Source: Bacteroidales bacterium UBA5349 (lineage in GTDB: Bacteria > Bacteroidota > Bacteroidia > Bacteroidales > Tenuifilaceae). Taken from it: 64,000 bases of DNA. The translations under genes were made by a program, and so were the position numbers. The stretch is taken from contig DHQB01000005.1 of the NCBI GenBank assembly GCA_002410065.1, positions 1 to 64,000 of the forward strand, given 5' to 3'. This document shows positions 44,988-54,470 of this stretch, one piece after another (position 1 is the first letter of the stretch; each line of letters starts with the position of its first letter). Below the pieces are notes generated by a model. It saw nothing but the letters and a program-made list of their open reading frames with translations, had not been told where the DNA came from and made no database searches.

Positions 44988-47900
44988 CTATCTAACCTGA
45001 ATGCCTATTACAAGGATATCATCAACCTGATCCTGCGAGGACTGCCACATATCCATCGTATCCTCAAGTTGAGTTTGTTGCTCAGCCATTGGTAAGGCTG
45101 AAATTTTTAGGAGTAACTCTTTAAATGGCCTTGCCATAAACTTTCTTCTATCGGGGCCTCCAAACTGCGATACGTATCCATCGGAGAACATGTAAAGCCT
45201 ATCGTTAGGTTTTAGCTCTACCCTATGCATAGTAAACTTCTCCTTATCCCTTGGATAGGACCCTACGGGCATTTTATCAGCCTTATATTCAATCAATACT
45301 CCTTCCCTTATTATGTAAAGAGGATTGTAAGCTCCGGCATACATTAGCTCCTGATTACTCTGATCGATTGTACAAATGGCCACATCCATTCCATCCTGCC
45401 TTTGGGTATCGCGCCCAGTTTTATCAAAGGCGGTCTTTATCTTTTGTCTCAAGTTATTCAGAATTGCATCGGGATGTATAATTCCCTCAACATTAACAAT
45501 ATCGTTTAGGAATGAAACACCCATCATACTCATGAATGCACCAGGGACTCCATGCCCAGTGCAGTCGGCAGCAACCACAACAACAAGGTTATCCTTTTGG
45601 GATATCCAGTAAAAATCGCCACTTACAATATCGCGAGGCCTGAACATTATAAAGTAATCGCCTATTGAATTTGCAAGAATATCCTCAGATGGCATAACCG
45701 CCCATTGAATTTTACGAGCATACGTTATGCTTTGGGTAATCTCATCGTTCTGTTTGAAGATTTGATCGCGTTGCTGCTCCATCTCCTGTTTCTGGTTCTC
45801 AATGGTCCGAGTACGTTGCTTAACTTTGAGTTCTAGCATTAGCTTATCTCTTTTAAGACTTTTCTCCCTAAGTTTAATAACCACTTGAAATAGGAAAATA
45901 ATCAGCACACCACAAGCAATATAAAACCATAAGGTTTTCCAAAATGGGGGTTTTACAACAAAGGGTAGCTCTACAACACCACTGTAATTTCCAATCAGAT
46001 CTTTTGCTCTAATCAAAACGACATAATTTCCCGAAGGGATAAAGGGGAGTTCGATAAAAGGATTATTACTCCACTCTGTCCAACTTGTGGTTAAGCCCCT
46101 AACTAAATACTGATAAATTACTGCACCTTTACGAACAAATGATGGAGCACTCATCTTAATTTTTAGCGCATTGTTAGCATAATTTAGGTTGATGCTTTTA
46201 GGGCTAAGTATATTCCCATCCTTATCAATGATGTGCTTAATAAACAAACTTAAGGGCGCTTTAATGCTATCGCTTGGCTGAAAGGTTATTCTGTAAATGT
46301 CAGTGTAGGCATTAATAACGTATAGCTTACTCTCATTTGAAACGAAAAGAAAGGTTGGGTTTTCAAAAATATTTAAAAGTTGCCTATCAACATTTAGGTC
46401 AAAACTTCTATTAGCCCAGCATTGCCAGCTATGGTTTGCATGCTGCCATAAAAAACCTTGCTGAAAGTAATAATAATTAGAATCTTCGGAAACTGGAAAA
46501 CTATCTGTCTTCAAAAGAATGCCATTATTCAGCTCATAGGTTCCGCCCTTGTAAAAAACCATTATTTTACCCTGTACTCTTCTTACGTATGGCGATCCTA
46601 ACTCGCCCTCGGGCATTTTAACCTTTTCAGGTTTCACTCCTGTATTGGTGCTAACGGTATATACATCAAACTCACTTGACAAGGCATAAGTACTGTTATC
46701 AAGCTGGGTAATGCTCACAACAGATTCTTTCTGCTCTATTAAAGATTTTAAAGAGCCATTAGAAGTATAAACATACGCTCCCTTGGTTGTACCTATAAGT
46801 ATGTCTCCCTCCTGTACCTCAGACTCTTGGGCAAAAACAATATTCAAATTTGGGATTACAACACTTGCAGTATTATCATTAACCCTGTATAATCCAAAGT
46901 TTGTTGCGGCATATAACTGACCTTTAACCTCAATCAGAAATCTCACCTTGGCAGTTAACCCCTTCACTTTTTTGTAGCTATGGCTAGCAGATTCCAACTT
47001 ATAGATACGCTTTTGTCGATACTCAAACGTGCTTGACTGTTCGTCTCCTGTTAAATTATATTTTGGGGATATAGTAGTTCCATCGCTCAAAGGTTCTGTT
47101 TCGCTCCGAGAAAAAAGTTTTGTAATAAACCCCTTCCGCTTTTGGCTTATGTCCTGCTTATTTACAGCTAGAGTATCGGTCTGACCAATTACCTTTGCCT
47201 TAGCTGTTTTAATATTTACATCAACAGGTTTATATTTCAGATGCTTATCCAAAAAGAAAAGTCCCTCGCCCGTTCCTACGTATAATTTGCCCCTATGCTC
47301 GTTACAAGAGAGTACATTGCCCATAAGCCCACGGTAGTAGTTCATCGTTTTAACTGGCAATGAGAAATCGACTCGGGTAACCCCCATGGGATGAGAAATC
47401 CATAATCCATTAGTTTTATCGGTTCCAATGGAAAAAACCTCGTCATCGGGTAAGCCGTTTTGGTAGTTCAGCGTTGAAACAGTTTCACCTTTTGCAGCAT
47501 CAACAAGAAGGCAGCCCCCGTTAAGCGTTGACAGTGCTATTAACCCATTTCCAACTGAAACCCCTCCGTTTAGTATGCTTGCATTGGCATACTCCTGATC
47601 GGCAAATTTATATTGACTTAAAGATTCTCCGTTGAAACAGTAAATCTTATTGTGGGTAGTTCCAAAATAGGCAATATCATCATGGATAAATGAAAAGGTA
47701 AAATCTTCTCCAATAGGCAAGCCCGCTAACATCTCATAACCACTATCTGGCTTATTCAAATAAATAAGAGAACTATTTTTTACATGATAGGTTTTACCCC
47801 GTAGTTGAAAAAAATCTGAGATAAATACCTCGTTTCGAACATCGTGATAAACCGTATCAACTAAAACTGAATCGGCTGTACTAATTTTACATATAGTAGT

Positions 47901-48320
47901 GGGTGAAACCACTAACAATCCATCATCGACTTTAGAAAATTTATAGTAAAAATTATCGTTGGTAACCTCAATCAGATTAGTTTGCACATGTTGCCCATCG
48001 GAATTCAAATTGAAATAACCCACGCCTTGCTCGGTGCAGAAGAAAAGATAATTGCTAAATGCAATAGCAATTGGATTGCCCTTAACGTTTAGGCTTTCCC
48101 ACTGCAAACCATCAAAGGAATATATATCCCTCCGGTTTAGAACAAAAACTTCCCCATTGTTACCCTGCTCAAAGCCCCAGTTTTGGCTACTCACATTGCC
48201 TGGCAAGTTGTAGTTCACCATGTAGGGGTTACCTTCCTGCGCATTTAGGCTATTACTCCCAAATAATAAAAGAGCAGAAAAGATAAACGTCCACTGTTTT
48301 TTCGCAAAAAAACTTAACAT
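44988..48320 (-). CDS. Ligand sensor with Y_Y_Y domain and SpoIIE/PP2C phosphatase output
   Basis: This 1110-residue membrane signalling protein has a signal peptide (to about 27), then a long periplasmic beta-propeller-like region of two-component-regulator type. A Y_Y_Y domain (SGNYVVLIRAKDLIGNYSG) precedes one membrane helix at about 797-820 (FYIACGVLIIFLFQVVI), a coiled coil (about 825-865), and a cytoplasmic SpoIIE-type PP2C phosphatase (FRPRDIVSGDFYW, ADCTGHGVPGAFMSMMG). It probably dephosphorylates an anti-sigma antagonist or similar in response to an envelope signal. The phosphoprotein target is not encoded nearby. Confidence 0.88.
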   Translation of the reverse strand: MLSFFAKKQWTFIFSALLLFGSNSLNAQEGNPYMVNYNLPGNVSSQNWGFEQGNNGEVFVLNRRDIYSFDGLQWESLNVKGNPIAIAFSNYLFFCTEQGVGYFNLNSDGQHVQTNLIEVTNDNFYYKFSKVDDGLLVVSPTTICKISTADSVLVDTVYHDVRNEVFISDFFQLRGKTYHVKNSSLIYLNKPDSGYEMLAGLPIGEDFTFSFIHDDIAYFGTTHNKIYCFNGESLSQYKFADQEYANASILNGGVSVGNGLIALSTLNGGCLLVDAAKGETVSTLNYQNGLPDDEVFSIGTDKTNGLWISHPMGVTRVDFSLPVKTMNYYRGLMGNVLSCNEHRGKLYVGTGEGLFFLDKHLKYKPVDVNIKTAKAKVIGQTDTLAVNKQDISQKRKGFITKLFSRSETEPLSDGTTISPKYNLTGDEQSSTFEYRQKRIYKLESASHSYKKVKGLTAKVRFLIEVKGQLYAATNFGLYRVNDNTASVVIPNLNIVFAQESEVQEGDILIGTTKGAYVYTSNGSLKSLIEQKESVVSITQLDNSTYALSSEFDVYTVSTNTGVKPEKVKMPEGELGSPYVRRVQGKIMVFYKGGTYELNNGILLKTDSFPVSEDSNYYYFQQGFLWQHANHSWQCWANRSFDLNVDRQLLNIFENPTFLFVSNESKLYVINAYTDIYRITFQPSDSIKAPLSLFIKHIIDKDGNILSPKSINLNYANNALKIKMSAPSFVRKGAVIYQYLVRGLTTSWTEWSNNPFIELPFIPSGNYVVLIRAKDLIGNYSGVVELPFVVKPPFWKTLWFYIACGVLIIFLFQVVIKLREKSLKRDKLMLELKVKQRTRTIENQKQEMEQQRDQIFKQNDEITQSITYARKIQWAVMPSEDILANSIGDYFIMFRPRDIVSGDFYWISQKDNLVVVVAADCTGHGVPGAFMSMMGVSFLNDIVNVEGIIHPDAILNNLRQKIKTAFDKTGRDTQRQDGMDVAICTIDQSNQELMYAGAYNPLYIIREGVLIEYKADKMPVGSYPRDKEKFTMHRVELKPNDRLYMFSDGYVSQFGGPDRRKFMARPFKELLLKISALPMAEQQTQLEDTMDMWQSSQDQVDDILVIGIQVR

Positions 48321-48335
48321 ATCCTGACTATTTAA

Positions 48336-49874
48336 TTAACCTGACCATGTATCCCTATCGAGGCTTCGATACTGAATTGCTTCAGCAACATGCTCGGATT
48401 TGATACTTTCGCTCCCTTCTAAATCGGCAATAGTTCTAGAAACCTTGAGTATTCTGTCGTATGCACGAGCCGATAGACCTAAGCGTTCCATTGCATTTTT
48501 AAGTAGTGCAGTTCCGGCTTCGTTTAGTACACAGAATTTCCGGATTAATTTACTGCTCATTTGTGCATTGCAGTATATGCCTTTCCATTCGATAAACCGC
48601 TCGGCTTGAATCTCTCTTGCTTTCACAACTCGTTCACGCACGCTCAGCGAAGTTTCTGAAGGAGGCGCATCGGCCAATTTATCGAACGGAACAGGTACAA
48701 CCTCAACATGAATATCTATTCTATCGAGCAATGGACCTGAAATTTTATTCAAATACTTTTGCACAACCCCCGGCGAGCATACGCAATCCTTATCGGGATG
48801 ATTATAGTAGCCACAGGGGCAAGGGTTCATAGATGCCACAAGCATAAACGATGCGGGATATTCAACTGAAAACTTTGCTCTTGATATGGTAATCACCCTA
48901 TCCTCAAGCGGCTGACGCATTACCTCAAGTACTGTTCGTTTAAATTCGGGCAATTCATCTAAAAAGAGTACACCATTATGGGCCAATGAAATCTCACCGG
49001 GCTGAGGATAAGTACCCCCACCTACAAGCGCAACGTCAGAGATGGTGTGATGCGGACTTCGGAAAGGGCGCCGAGTCATAAGTGAAGTACCTCGATCAAT
49101 TTTACCAGCAACCGAATGTATTTTGGTAGTTTCCAACGCTTCGCGAAGAGTAAGAGGCGGTATAATTGTTGGTAAGCGCTTAGCTAGCATGGTTTTCCCT
49201 GCACCTGGAGGGCCAATCATAATCAAATTGTGGCCACCCGCGGCAGCTACTTCAAAAGAACGTTTTACGTTCTCTTGCCCCTTTACATCGGAAAAATCAA
49301 CTTCGTATTCATTGGCATGCTGAACAAACTCTTCTCTAGTGTCAACAACAGTGGGCTTGAGGCTACTTGTTCCATTAAAAAAATCCATAACCTGAGCTAT
49401 ATTCTCAACCCCATAAACGTCGATATTGTTAACAACCGCAGCCTCGCGCGCGTTACCCTTTGGTACAATTAAACCCTTAAATCCCTCCTCGCGGGCCTGA
49501 ATAGCAATGGGCAACACCCCTTTTATTGGTTGTACCGTTCCATCGAGTGAGAGTTCGCCCATGATAACGTATTCTGCAAGATTATCTGATTTAACTTGTT
49601 CTGATGCAGCCAGTATACCAACAGCCAGAGGCAAGTCATATGCAGCACCTTCCTTGCGAATATCGGCTGGTGCCATATTGATAACTACTCTCCTTTTGGG
49701 CATTTTCTGCTTTACAGATTCCAGAGCAGTAGCAATTCTTTGCTGGCTCTCCCTTACAGCGCTATCGGGAAGCCCAACTAGAAAAAAATTAATTCCCTGA
49801 GCAACACTTACCTCAATGGTTATGGTAGTTGCCTTTATTCCCTGAACTGCGCTTCCGTATGTTTTAACAAGCAT
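48336..49874 (-). CDS. comM: YifB/ComM family Mg-chelatase-like AAA+ ATPase
   Basis: ComM-type hexameric helicases promote branch migration during natural transformation; the general role outside competent species is uncertain. The 512-residue protein has the N-terminal LonC-like domain (VEVSVAQGINFFLVGLPDSAVRE), Walker A GPPGAGKTMLAKRLP, an AAA+ Mg-chelatase core with SLAHNGVLFLDELPEF, a Cys cluster (NPCPCGYYNHPDKDCVC) and the C-terminal helical domain. Length is usual. It sits 15 nt upstream of the SpoIIE sensor gene on the same strand. Confidence 0.9.
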   Translation of the reverse strand: MLVKTYGSAVQGIKATTITIEVSVAQGINFFLVGLPDSAVRESQQRIATALESVKQKMPKRRVVINMAPADIRKEGAAYDLPLAVGILAASEQVKSDNLAEYVIMGELSLDGTVQPIKGVLPIAIQAREEGFKGLIVPKGNAREAAVVNNIDVYGVENIAQVMDFFNGTSSLKPTVVDTREEFVQHANEYEVDFSDVKGQENVKRSFEVAAAGGHNLIMIGPPGAGKTMLAKRLPTIIPPLTLREALETTKIHSVAGKIDRGTSLMTRRPFRSPHHTISDVALVGGGTYPQPGEISLAHNGVLFLDELPEFKRTVLEVMRQPLEDRVITISRAKFSVEYPASFMLVASMNPCPCGYYNHPDKDCVCSPGVVQKYLNKISGPLLDRIDIHVEVVPVPFDKLADAPPSETSLSVRERVVKAREIQAERFIEWKGIYCNAQMSSKLIRKFCVLNEAGTALLKNAMERLGLSARAYDRILKVSRTIADLEGSESIKSEHVAEAIQYRSLDRDTWSG

Positions 49875-49973
49875 TATAAAACTATTTTAGCTGATAAAAA
49901 TAAAAACACCTGAAAGTTACGCGGAATTTACGAATAATAACAGTAATTATCACACTGCAATTGGCTTAAAAAC

Positions 49974-50000
49974 AAAAAGTGCAGCCTTTAGGGGCTGCAC
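49974..50000 (-). terminator. Intrinsic terminator after the HIT gene
   Basis: On the minus strand an 8-bp perfect stem (50000-49993 with 49986-49979) and a six-base loop run into five T. It ends the greA-HIT transcript. Confidence 0.88.
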
Positions 50001-50021
50001 TTGGCATATACTTTTATATAC

Positions 50022-50417
50022 TTATGCTATTGCATTGATTATTTGTTTAGCCAACTCGCTGTACTCTTCGGGGGTAAACGTTGCCCGAGGCCTTTGAAAA
50101 CTTATATCAGCCTCGCTGTTAAGCGGAATAAGATGGATGTGTGCATGCGGAACTTCTAAACCAAGAACAGCAACGCCAATTCTCTTGCAGGGTACAACCC
50201 GCTCAATTGCTTTAGCAATCCGCTTGGCAAAAACCATCATATCGGCTAGGGTTTTATCGTCAACATCAAAAATATAGTTAACCTCCTGTTTAGGTACAAC
50301 CAGAACATGCCCTTTTACCAAAGGGTTAATATCGAGAAAAGCAAAATAGCGATCGTCCTCAGCAACCTTGTAAGCAGGAATTTCGCCAGTTGCAATTTTT
50401 GTGAAGATTGTTGCCAT
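50022..50417 (-). CDS. HIT family nucleotide hydrolase/transferase
   Basis: This 131-residue histidine-triad protein has the opening IFTKIATGEIPAYKVAEDD and the catalytic triad HAHIHLIPL. HIT proteins hydrolyse nucleoside phosphoramidates or related AMP-linked compounds in the cytoplasm; the physiological substrate is unclear. It lies 18 nt downstream of greA and is closed by a strong terminator, so the two form one transcript. Confidence 0.93.
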   Translation of the reverse strand: MATIFTKIATGEIPAYKVAEDDRYFAFLDINPLVKGHVLVVPKQEVNYIFDVDDKTLADMMVFAKRIAKAIERVVPCKRIGVAVLGLEVPHAHIHLIPLNSEADISFQRPRATFTPEEYSELAKQIINAIA

Positions 50418-50435
50418 TACTCTATCTTTTTAGGT

Positions 50436-50909
50436 TTATCGTGATATTTTAATAATTTCAAATGTTACGCTTCCTGAAGGTATCTGAACCTCAACAGACT
50501 CGCCCTCCTTTTTTCCAAGTAAAGCCTTGGCTATGGGAGTACCTATTGAAAGTTTACCTTCCTTTAAGTTTGCTTCGCTCTCAGCCACAATGGTATATTC
50601 CATCATAGCATTGTTTGTTTTATTCTTAATCTTAACCTTATTGAGTATTTGCACTCTATCTGTATCTATCCTGCTCTCGTCAATAATTCTTGCCATAGCA
50701 ATGGTATTCTCAAGCTTAACAATTTTCATTTCGAGCATACCTTGTGCCTCTTTGGCTGCATCGTACTCTGCATTCTCAGACAAATCACCTTTATCGCGAG
50801 CCTCAGCAATCATTTGTGAAATTGCAGGCCTTTCAACGGTACGAAGCTGATCTAACTCCTTATGGAGTTTATCCAAACCTTCCTTTGTTAAATAGGTAAC
50901 TTTAGACAT
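50436..50909 (-). CDS. greA: Transcription elongation factor GreA
   Basis: GreA stimulates cleavage of backtracked RNA by RNA polymerase. The 157-residue protein has the N-terminal coiled coil with the catalytic tip motif DKGDLSENAEYDAAKE and the C-terminal FKBP-like domain ending EVQIPSGSVTFEIIKI. I chose the start at 50909 (MSKVTYLTKEG), because the upstream in-frame ATG at 50921 adds only MLLT. A terminator-like hairpin lies between the likely promoter and this start (see 50950-50978). Confidence 0.96.
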   Translation of the reverse strand: MSKVTYLTKEGLDKLHKELDQLRTVERPAISQMIAEARDKGDLSENAEYDAAKEAQGMLEMKIVKLENTIAMARIIDESRIDTDRVQILNKVKIKNKTNNAMMEYTIVAESEANLKEGKLSIGTPIAKALLGKKEGESVEVQIPSGSVTFEIIKISR

Positions 50910-50949
50910 AGTCAATAACATTAATTTTACTTCTTACTATGGGGTAAAT

Positions 50950-50978
50950 AAAAAAGAATCCCGAAATTTTCGGAACTC
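50950..50978 (-). terminator. Terminator-like hairpin between the greA promoter and greA
   Basis: On the minus strand a 10-bp stem with two G-U pairs (50978-50969 with 50965-50956) and a three-base loop runs directly into six T. It could terminate the upstream 51036-51975 genes or attenuate greA. Confidence 0.6.
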
Positions 50979-50988
50979 TTTTCCGCTA

Positions 50989-50996
50989 CAAATATA
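50989..50996 (-). promoter_or_regulatory. -7 element for greA
   Basis: TATATTTG on the minus strand, 80 nt upstream of the greA ATG. A CAAA on the plus strand at 51019-51022 could be the -33 at a slightly long 22-nt gap. Confidence 0.5.
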
Positions 50997-51035
50997 CGGA
51001 TAATTATTGTAATAAAAACAAAGTTAGGCGTTTAC

Positions 51036-51572
51036 TCAAACTGTGAAATATTTTGGCCTAATTATTTCTGAATAAACTATTGCCCTTTTTGCATCAAAAT
51101 CCTTTACAAAATAATTTTGCGATTGGCTTATGGCCAACTCTTCTTCCTCTAGAGTTTGCACATTGCCAATTTCCGAAGAGGAAATGTTATCTTCTTCAAA
51201 CTCAGCAATGCTAATATTGCTCACAGGTCTCTCTTTTATATGCATTTGAGCGCGATCGCTCATCTTTTTCTGGAAATCTGATAACTGAACTTCCGCTTTC
51301 TTTTCAATTTCATCTTCCACTTGAAATTTGTCAGCTCTTAATGATGCTGTTACACCCTCTTGGCCAAAAAGCAAACTAATTGGATCGTAACTTGGCCTAT
51401 CGTCCTCTTCCTCTATAGAAACAGCACCTTCATCAGAGTGATACTGTTCTCGGGTGGGAACAAGTCCTTTAATTGCTGAATTCTGCCGCGCTTTCTTTTT
51501 TTTCTGTGCAACCGCATTCACAATCGCCAGAATTATTGCAATAACTATGTATATTATGCTATCTGAATCCAT
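51036..51572 (-). CDS. Hypothetical single-pass membrane protein
   Basis: This 178-residue protein has an N-terminal membrane helix (IIYIVIAIILAIVNAVA), then a basic KKKKAR stop-transfer and a long hydrophilic, Glu/Ser-rich cytoplasmic part ending FDAKRAIVYSEIIRPKYF. The last segment looks conserved-like, but I cannot name a family. It begins one base after the stop of the upstream lipoprotein gene and is very likely co-transcribed with it. Confidence 0.75.
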   Translation of the reverse strand: MDSDSIIYIVIAIILAIVNAVAQKKKKARQNSAIKGLVPTREQYHSDEGAVSIEEEDDRPSYDPISLLFGQEGVTASLRADKFQVEDEIEKKAEVQLSDFQKKMSDRAQMHIKERPVSNISIAEFEEDNISSSEIGNVQTLEEEELAISQSQNYFVKDFDAKRAIVYSEIIRPKYFTV

Positions 51573-51573
51573 T

Positions 51574-51975
51574 TTATTTACACATATTGCGTTTCCAAAA
51601 CATTAACCTTTTCTTAAACGACTTTCGTGATGCATAATTTCGCCTTGTTTCAAGTTCATTCTGTTTCATGCGTGCCTGAACCTCAGGGTGTTGTTTCTCT
51701 TTATGGCGTCGAATCAACTTCTTTTCAACCCTTTTTGCCTCTGCTTTCAGCTTAACCTGAGGTTTTTTAGCTTTTTGCTCAAACCTTATGGTTTTCCTTT
51801 TTTCCCTGCGGGCAATCCGTTCGCGCTTTTTCTGATTCCTTTTAAAATTACGCTGATTCCCCATTAAATTTCCCTCAAGCCCCGATGGGTAAACCTTTTT
51901 CGCACACGAATTACTTCCAAAACTAATCAATATCAACAATAAAAAGAAGAAAAGTCGTCGAAATTTTTGGAACAT
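51574..51975 (-). CDS. Hypothetical Lys/Arg-rich lipoprotein
   Basis: This 133-residue predicted lipoprotein has a hydrophobic signal region and lipobox-like GSNSC near residue 24. The mature part is very basic (RNFKRNQKKRERIARREKRK region), an unusual charge for an envelope protein, and may bind an acidic surface polymer or nucleic acid. No known domain is recognised. The gene following it starts one base after its stop. Confidence 0.72.
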   Translation of the reverse strand: MFQKFRRLFFFLLLILISFGSNSCAKKVYPSGLEGNLMGNQRNFKRNQKKRERIARREKRKTIRFEQKAKKPQVKLKAEAKRVEKKLIRRHKEKQHPEVQARMKQNELETRRNYASRKSFKKRLMFWKRNMCK

Positions 51976-52043
51976 TAATCTAAGAAAAAAATATTTTAAA
52001 CTTTTTATACCCTAATTGCGTTTAGCCTTTAAAGACAATTATT

Positions 52044-52051
52044 TACATTTG
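52044..52051 (+). promoter_or_regulatory. -7 element for the Rieske-like lipoprotein
   Basis: TACATTTG, only 14 nt before the GTG start at 52066, implying a very short leader. Confidence 0.5.
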
Positions 52052-52065
52052 CCAAAATTCAGACC

Positions 52066-52497
52066 GTGAGATTAGCAAAGATAACAATATACTTATCACT
52101 CCTTATCACTCTATTAACATTTTGGTCGTGTGTTAAGGAAGAGCCTGTTGTGGTTCCTGATGTTTATGTTAATTTTAGCATAAACCTTTTACTCCCTCAG
52201 TATAGTGATCTGAACGCTCCAGGCAATGCCATAATTATTGCAAATGTGGGGTATAAAGGGAATGGGGTTATTATTTACAGGCTAAACCTCGAGGAGTTTT
52301 TTGCCTATGATGCTACATGTCCTCAGCATATCAATAACAGCACTCCTATAAAACTTGATGATGACCCAAGCAATGCAACTTGCCCCAGCTGTGAAACCAC
52401 ATACTCCTTTTTAAATTTTGGGCAAGCTAGCAAAGGACATCCGCTTAAAAAGTACAGTGTCTCTTTAAGTGGTTCCTTTCTAAATGTTTATAATTAG
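52066..52497 (+). CDS. Rieske-fold-like lipoprotein with altered ligands
   Basis: This 143-residue protein has a signal peptide and lipobox (TFWSC, Cys22). The body resembles the Rieske-type fold of Bacteroidota lipoproteins: ATCPQHI, then about 25 residues on ATCPSCETTYSF and a GHPLKKYSV end. True Rieske proteins bind 2Fe-2S with CxH and CxxH. Here the pairs read CPQH and CPSC, so cluster binding is uncertain and Zn binding is an alternative. It starts with GTG; no closer ATG exists. It converges with the LTA-synthase-like gene. Confidence 0.72.
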   Translation: MRLAKITIYLSLLITLLTFWSCVKEEPVVVPDVYVNFSINLLLPQYSDLNAPGNAIIIANVGYKGNGVIIYRLNLEEFFAYDATCPQHINNSTPIKLDDDPSNATCPSCETTYSFLNFGQASKGHPLKKYSVSLSGSFLNVYN

Positions 52498-52502
52498 AGA
52501 TT

Positions 52503-54470
52503 TTACTGCTTTTCAGGTAACAGTCTATCTTCAATCATTCGGTTGTGATATTGCTGAATAATTGCCTTAAGTAATTGCTCATTCTTTCCAACCATAAAGC
52601 TATCCTGCTCAACCAGATTATTTTTTAGCAGTATATCCGTTTTATAATTGTAAGCACCCACTATCTTTTCTCCGTTAAAATGAAGTAGGGTATCGCCATT
52701 TACAAACTGGTAGGTTGAACCCGTATAGCTAATGGCATAATCACCAGATTCATCGCTTAAAAGATCTTTGCCAAAGGCAAAATATGGCATATCAAATTTT
52801 AAGTACGACAGAACAGTTGGCATAATATCGATTTGCTGAGCTACTTTTTGGCTAACTCCAACTATAGCTTCCGAAGGATGATAGAAAATGATTGGAACGG
52901 CATAAGCCCCAAGTTTTGTTTTGTACTCATCATAAAAAGGCTGATTAGCATGATCGGCAGTAATTACAAAAAGCGTACTATCGAACCAAGGCTTAGTTCT
53001 GGCTACCTCAAAAAAAAGCTTTAATGCATAGTCGGTATAACCAACACACTGATGCATTGGCAATTCTCCCTTCGGAAAAACCCCTTCATACCTCTCGGGA
53101 ACACGGAATGGATGATGAGATGAAATGGTAAAAATTGAGGTAAAGAACGGCTGGGGTAAACTATCAATTTCTTTGGCAAAGAACTGAAGGAACTCCTCGT
53201 CCCAAATCCCCCACATTCCATCAAAATCAGCCGAATTATCATACTCGGTCATACCATAATACTTATCAAAACCTGTCATTCGGGTAAAAGCCTGCAAGCC
53301 CATTGAACCATTGGGCGCTCCATGAAAAAAAGAGGTATGATAACCCTTTGGTTTCAACAATGACGCAAAACTGTTAATCCTATTCGACGAATAAGGAGTG
53401 AGCACAAAGGGCTCAACAATCATGGGAATAGATGCCAAAACCGACGGAAGAACATCGATTGATTTGCGTCCGTTGGAAAAACCATAGCGAAACATTAAAC
53501 TATGATCGATTAACGAATCGATAAATGGTGTATATCCTTTGTAACCACCATTGTATAAATGTTGATTATACCTTCCAATATACTCGCGGCCAAGACTCTC
53601 AAGAATGATTATAACAACATTCTGTGGTTTAAAAGCACTATTGTTTTGAGGGTTGTGAACAGGAGAAAATATTTTATTTAAAGACTCCTCGTCTTTGTAA
53701 AAGTTAATCTTACTCAGGGGTTTTACCCCAATAGTCCGATAAATAGCAAAGGGTGTATTAAGCACAATAACCGTTTCCAGAGGATCGTTCACAAATGCCC
53801 CAGCATTGCTTAGCGTAATTGGGCGTGTACTATGCCTAAAGCCACCGCGTAACCCTCCAATAGTAAGACCAATAAATAGCGCCATTAGCAAGGTTCCCAT
53901 AAAGGTGTAAATCACATGCTGTAATGCTCCTTTGGGCTTATTGATAAGTTTTGCCTTTTGGTAAAGCAATATCAAAACCGCTGTAAAAATTATCCATATT
54001 AGGAATATGTACCAATAGTCAACTAGAAACTTTAGCAACAACGAGAACATATTCTGTTCATTCTCAAACTCACCAAAAACCGATGCCGTTGTTCGTCTAA
54101 GAGTGAATTTAAAATAAATAAAATCGGCACAATTGGCCAAAATCGTAAGACTATTGGTAATCACAAATAAATATTTAAGCCCAGTTTGGTAGTATCTATT
54201 GTACCGAAAAGTGAAGGGCAGAAGAATTAAAACCAGATACAACAGGTTAGTATAGAGAATGCCCGAAGTGTCGAACTTAAGCCCGCCAAGCATCATCCAC
54301 ATAAAACTACCAAAGGTTACATTTGGAAAGTAGCTAACATTAAACAGGTAAAAAAGAACCCTAGAAACCGAGAAGATTACATAAACCAATAGAATATTAA
54401 CTATTGCTGTGGTATATATACTTTTCCTAAATCGGATATCGGTAAAGTAAACCCTTATTGAACTGAGCAT
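52503..54470 (-). CDS. LTA synthase family sulfatase-fold protein
   Basis: This 655-residue protein has five N-terminal membrane helices (about 15-210) and a large extracytoplasmic sulfatase/alkaline-phosphatase-fold domain (about 275-600). Metal-site signatures are VIIILESLGREYIG, NGRKSIDVLPSVLASIP with the likely Ser nucleophile, and TADHANQPF. In Gram-positives the family polymerises glycerophosphate. In Bacteroidota it more likely transfers a phospho-group onto a lipid or glycan in the envelope. The substrate is not apparent and no neighbours help. Confidence 0.87.
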   Translation of the reverse strand: MLSSIRVYFTDIRFRKSIYTTAIVNILLVYVIFSVSRVLFYLFNVSYFPNVTFGSFMWMMLGGLKFDTSGILYTNLLYLVLILLPFTFRYNRYYQTGLKYLFVITNSLTILANCADFIYFKFTLRRTTASVFGEFENEQNMFSLLLKFLVDYWYIFLIWIIFTAVLILLYQKAKLINKPKGALQHVIYTFMGTLLMALFIGLTIGGLRGGFRHSTRPITLSNAGAFVNDPLETVIVLNTPFAIYRTIGVKPLSKINFYKDEESLNKIFSPVHNPQNNSAFKPQNVVIIILESLGREYIGRYNQHLYNGGYKGYTPFIDSLIDHSLMFRYGFSNGRKSIDVLPSVLASIPMIVEPFVLTPYSSNRINSFASLLKPKGYHTSFFHGAPNGSMGLQAFTRMTGFDKYYGMTEYDNSADFDGMWGIWDEEFLQFFAKEIDSLPQPFFTSIFTISSHHPFRVPERYEGVFPKGELPMHQCVGYTDYALKLFFEVARTKPWFDSTLFVITADHANQPFYDEYKTKLGAYAVPIIFYHPSEAIVGVSQKVAQQIDIMPTVLSYLKFDMPYFAFGKDLLSDESGDYAISYTGSTYQFVNGDTLLHFNGEKIVGAYNYKTDILLKNNLVEQDSFMVGKNEQLLKAIIQQYHNRMIEDRLLPEKQ

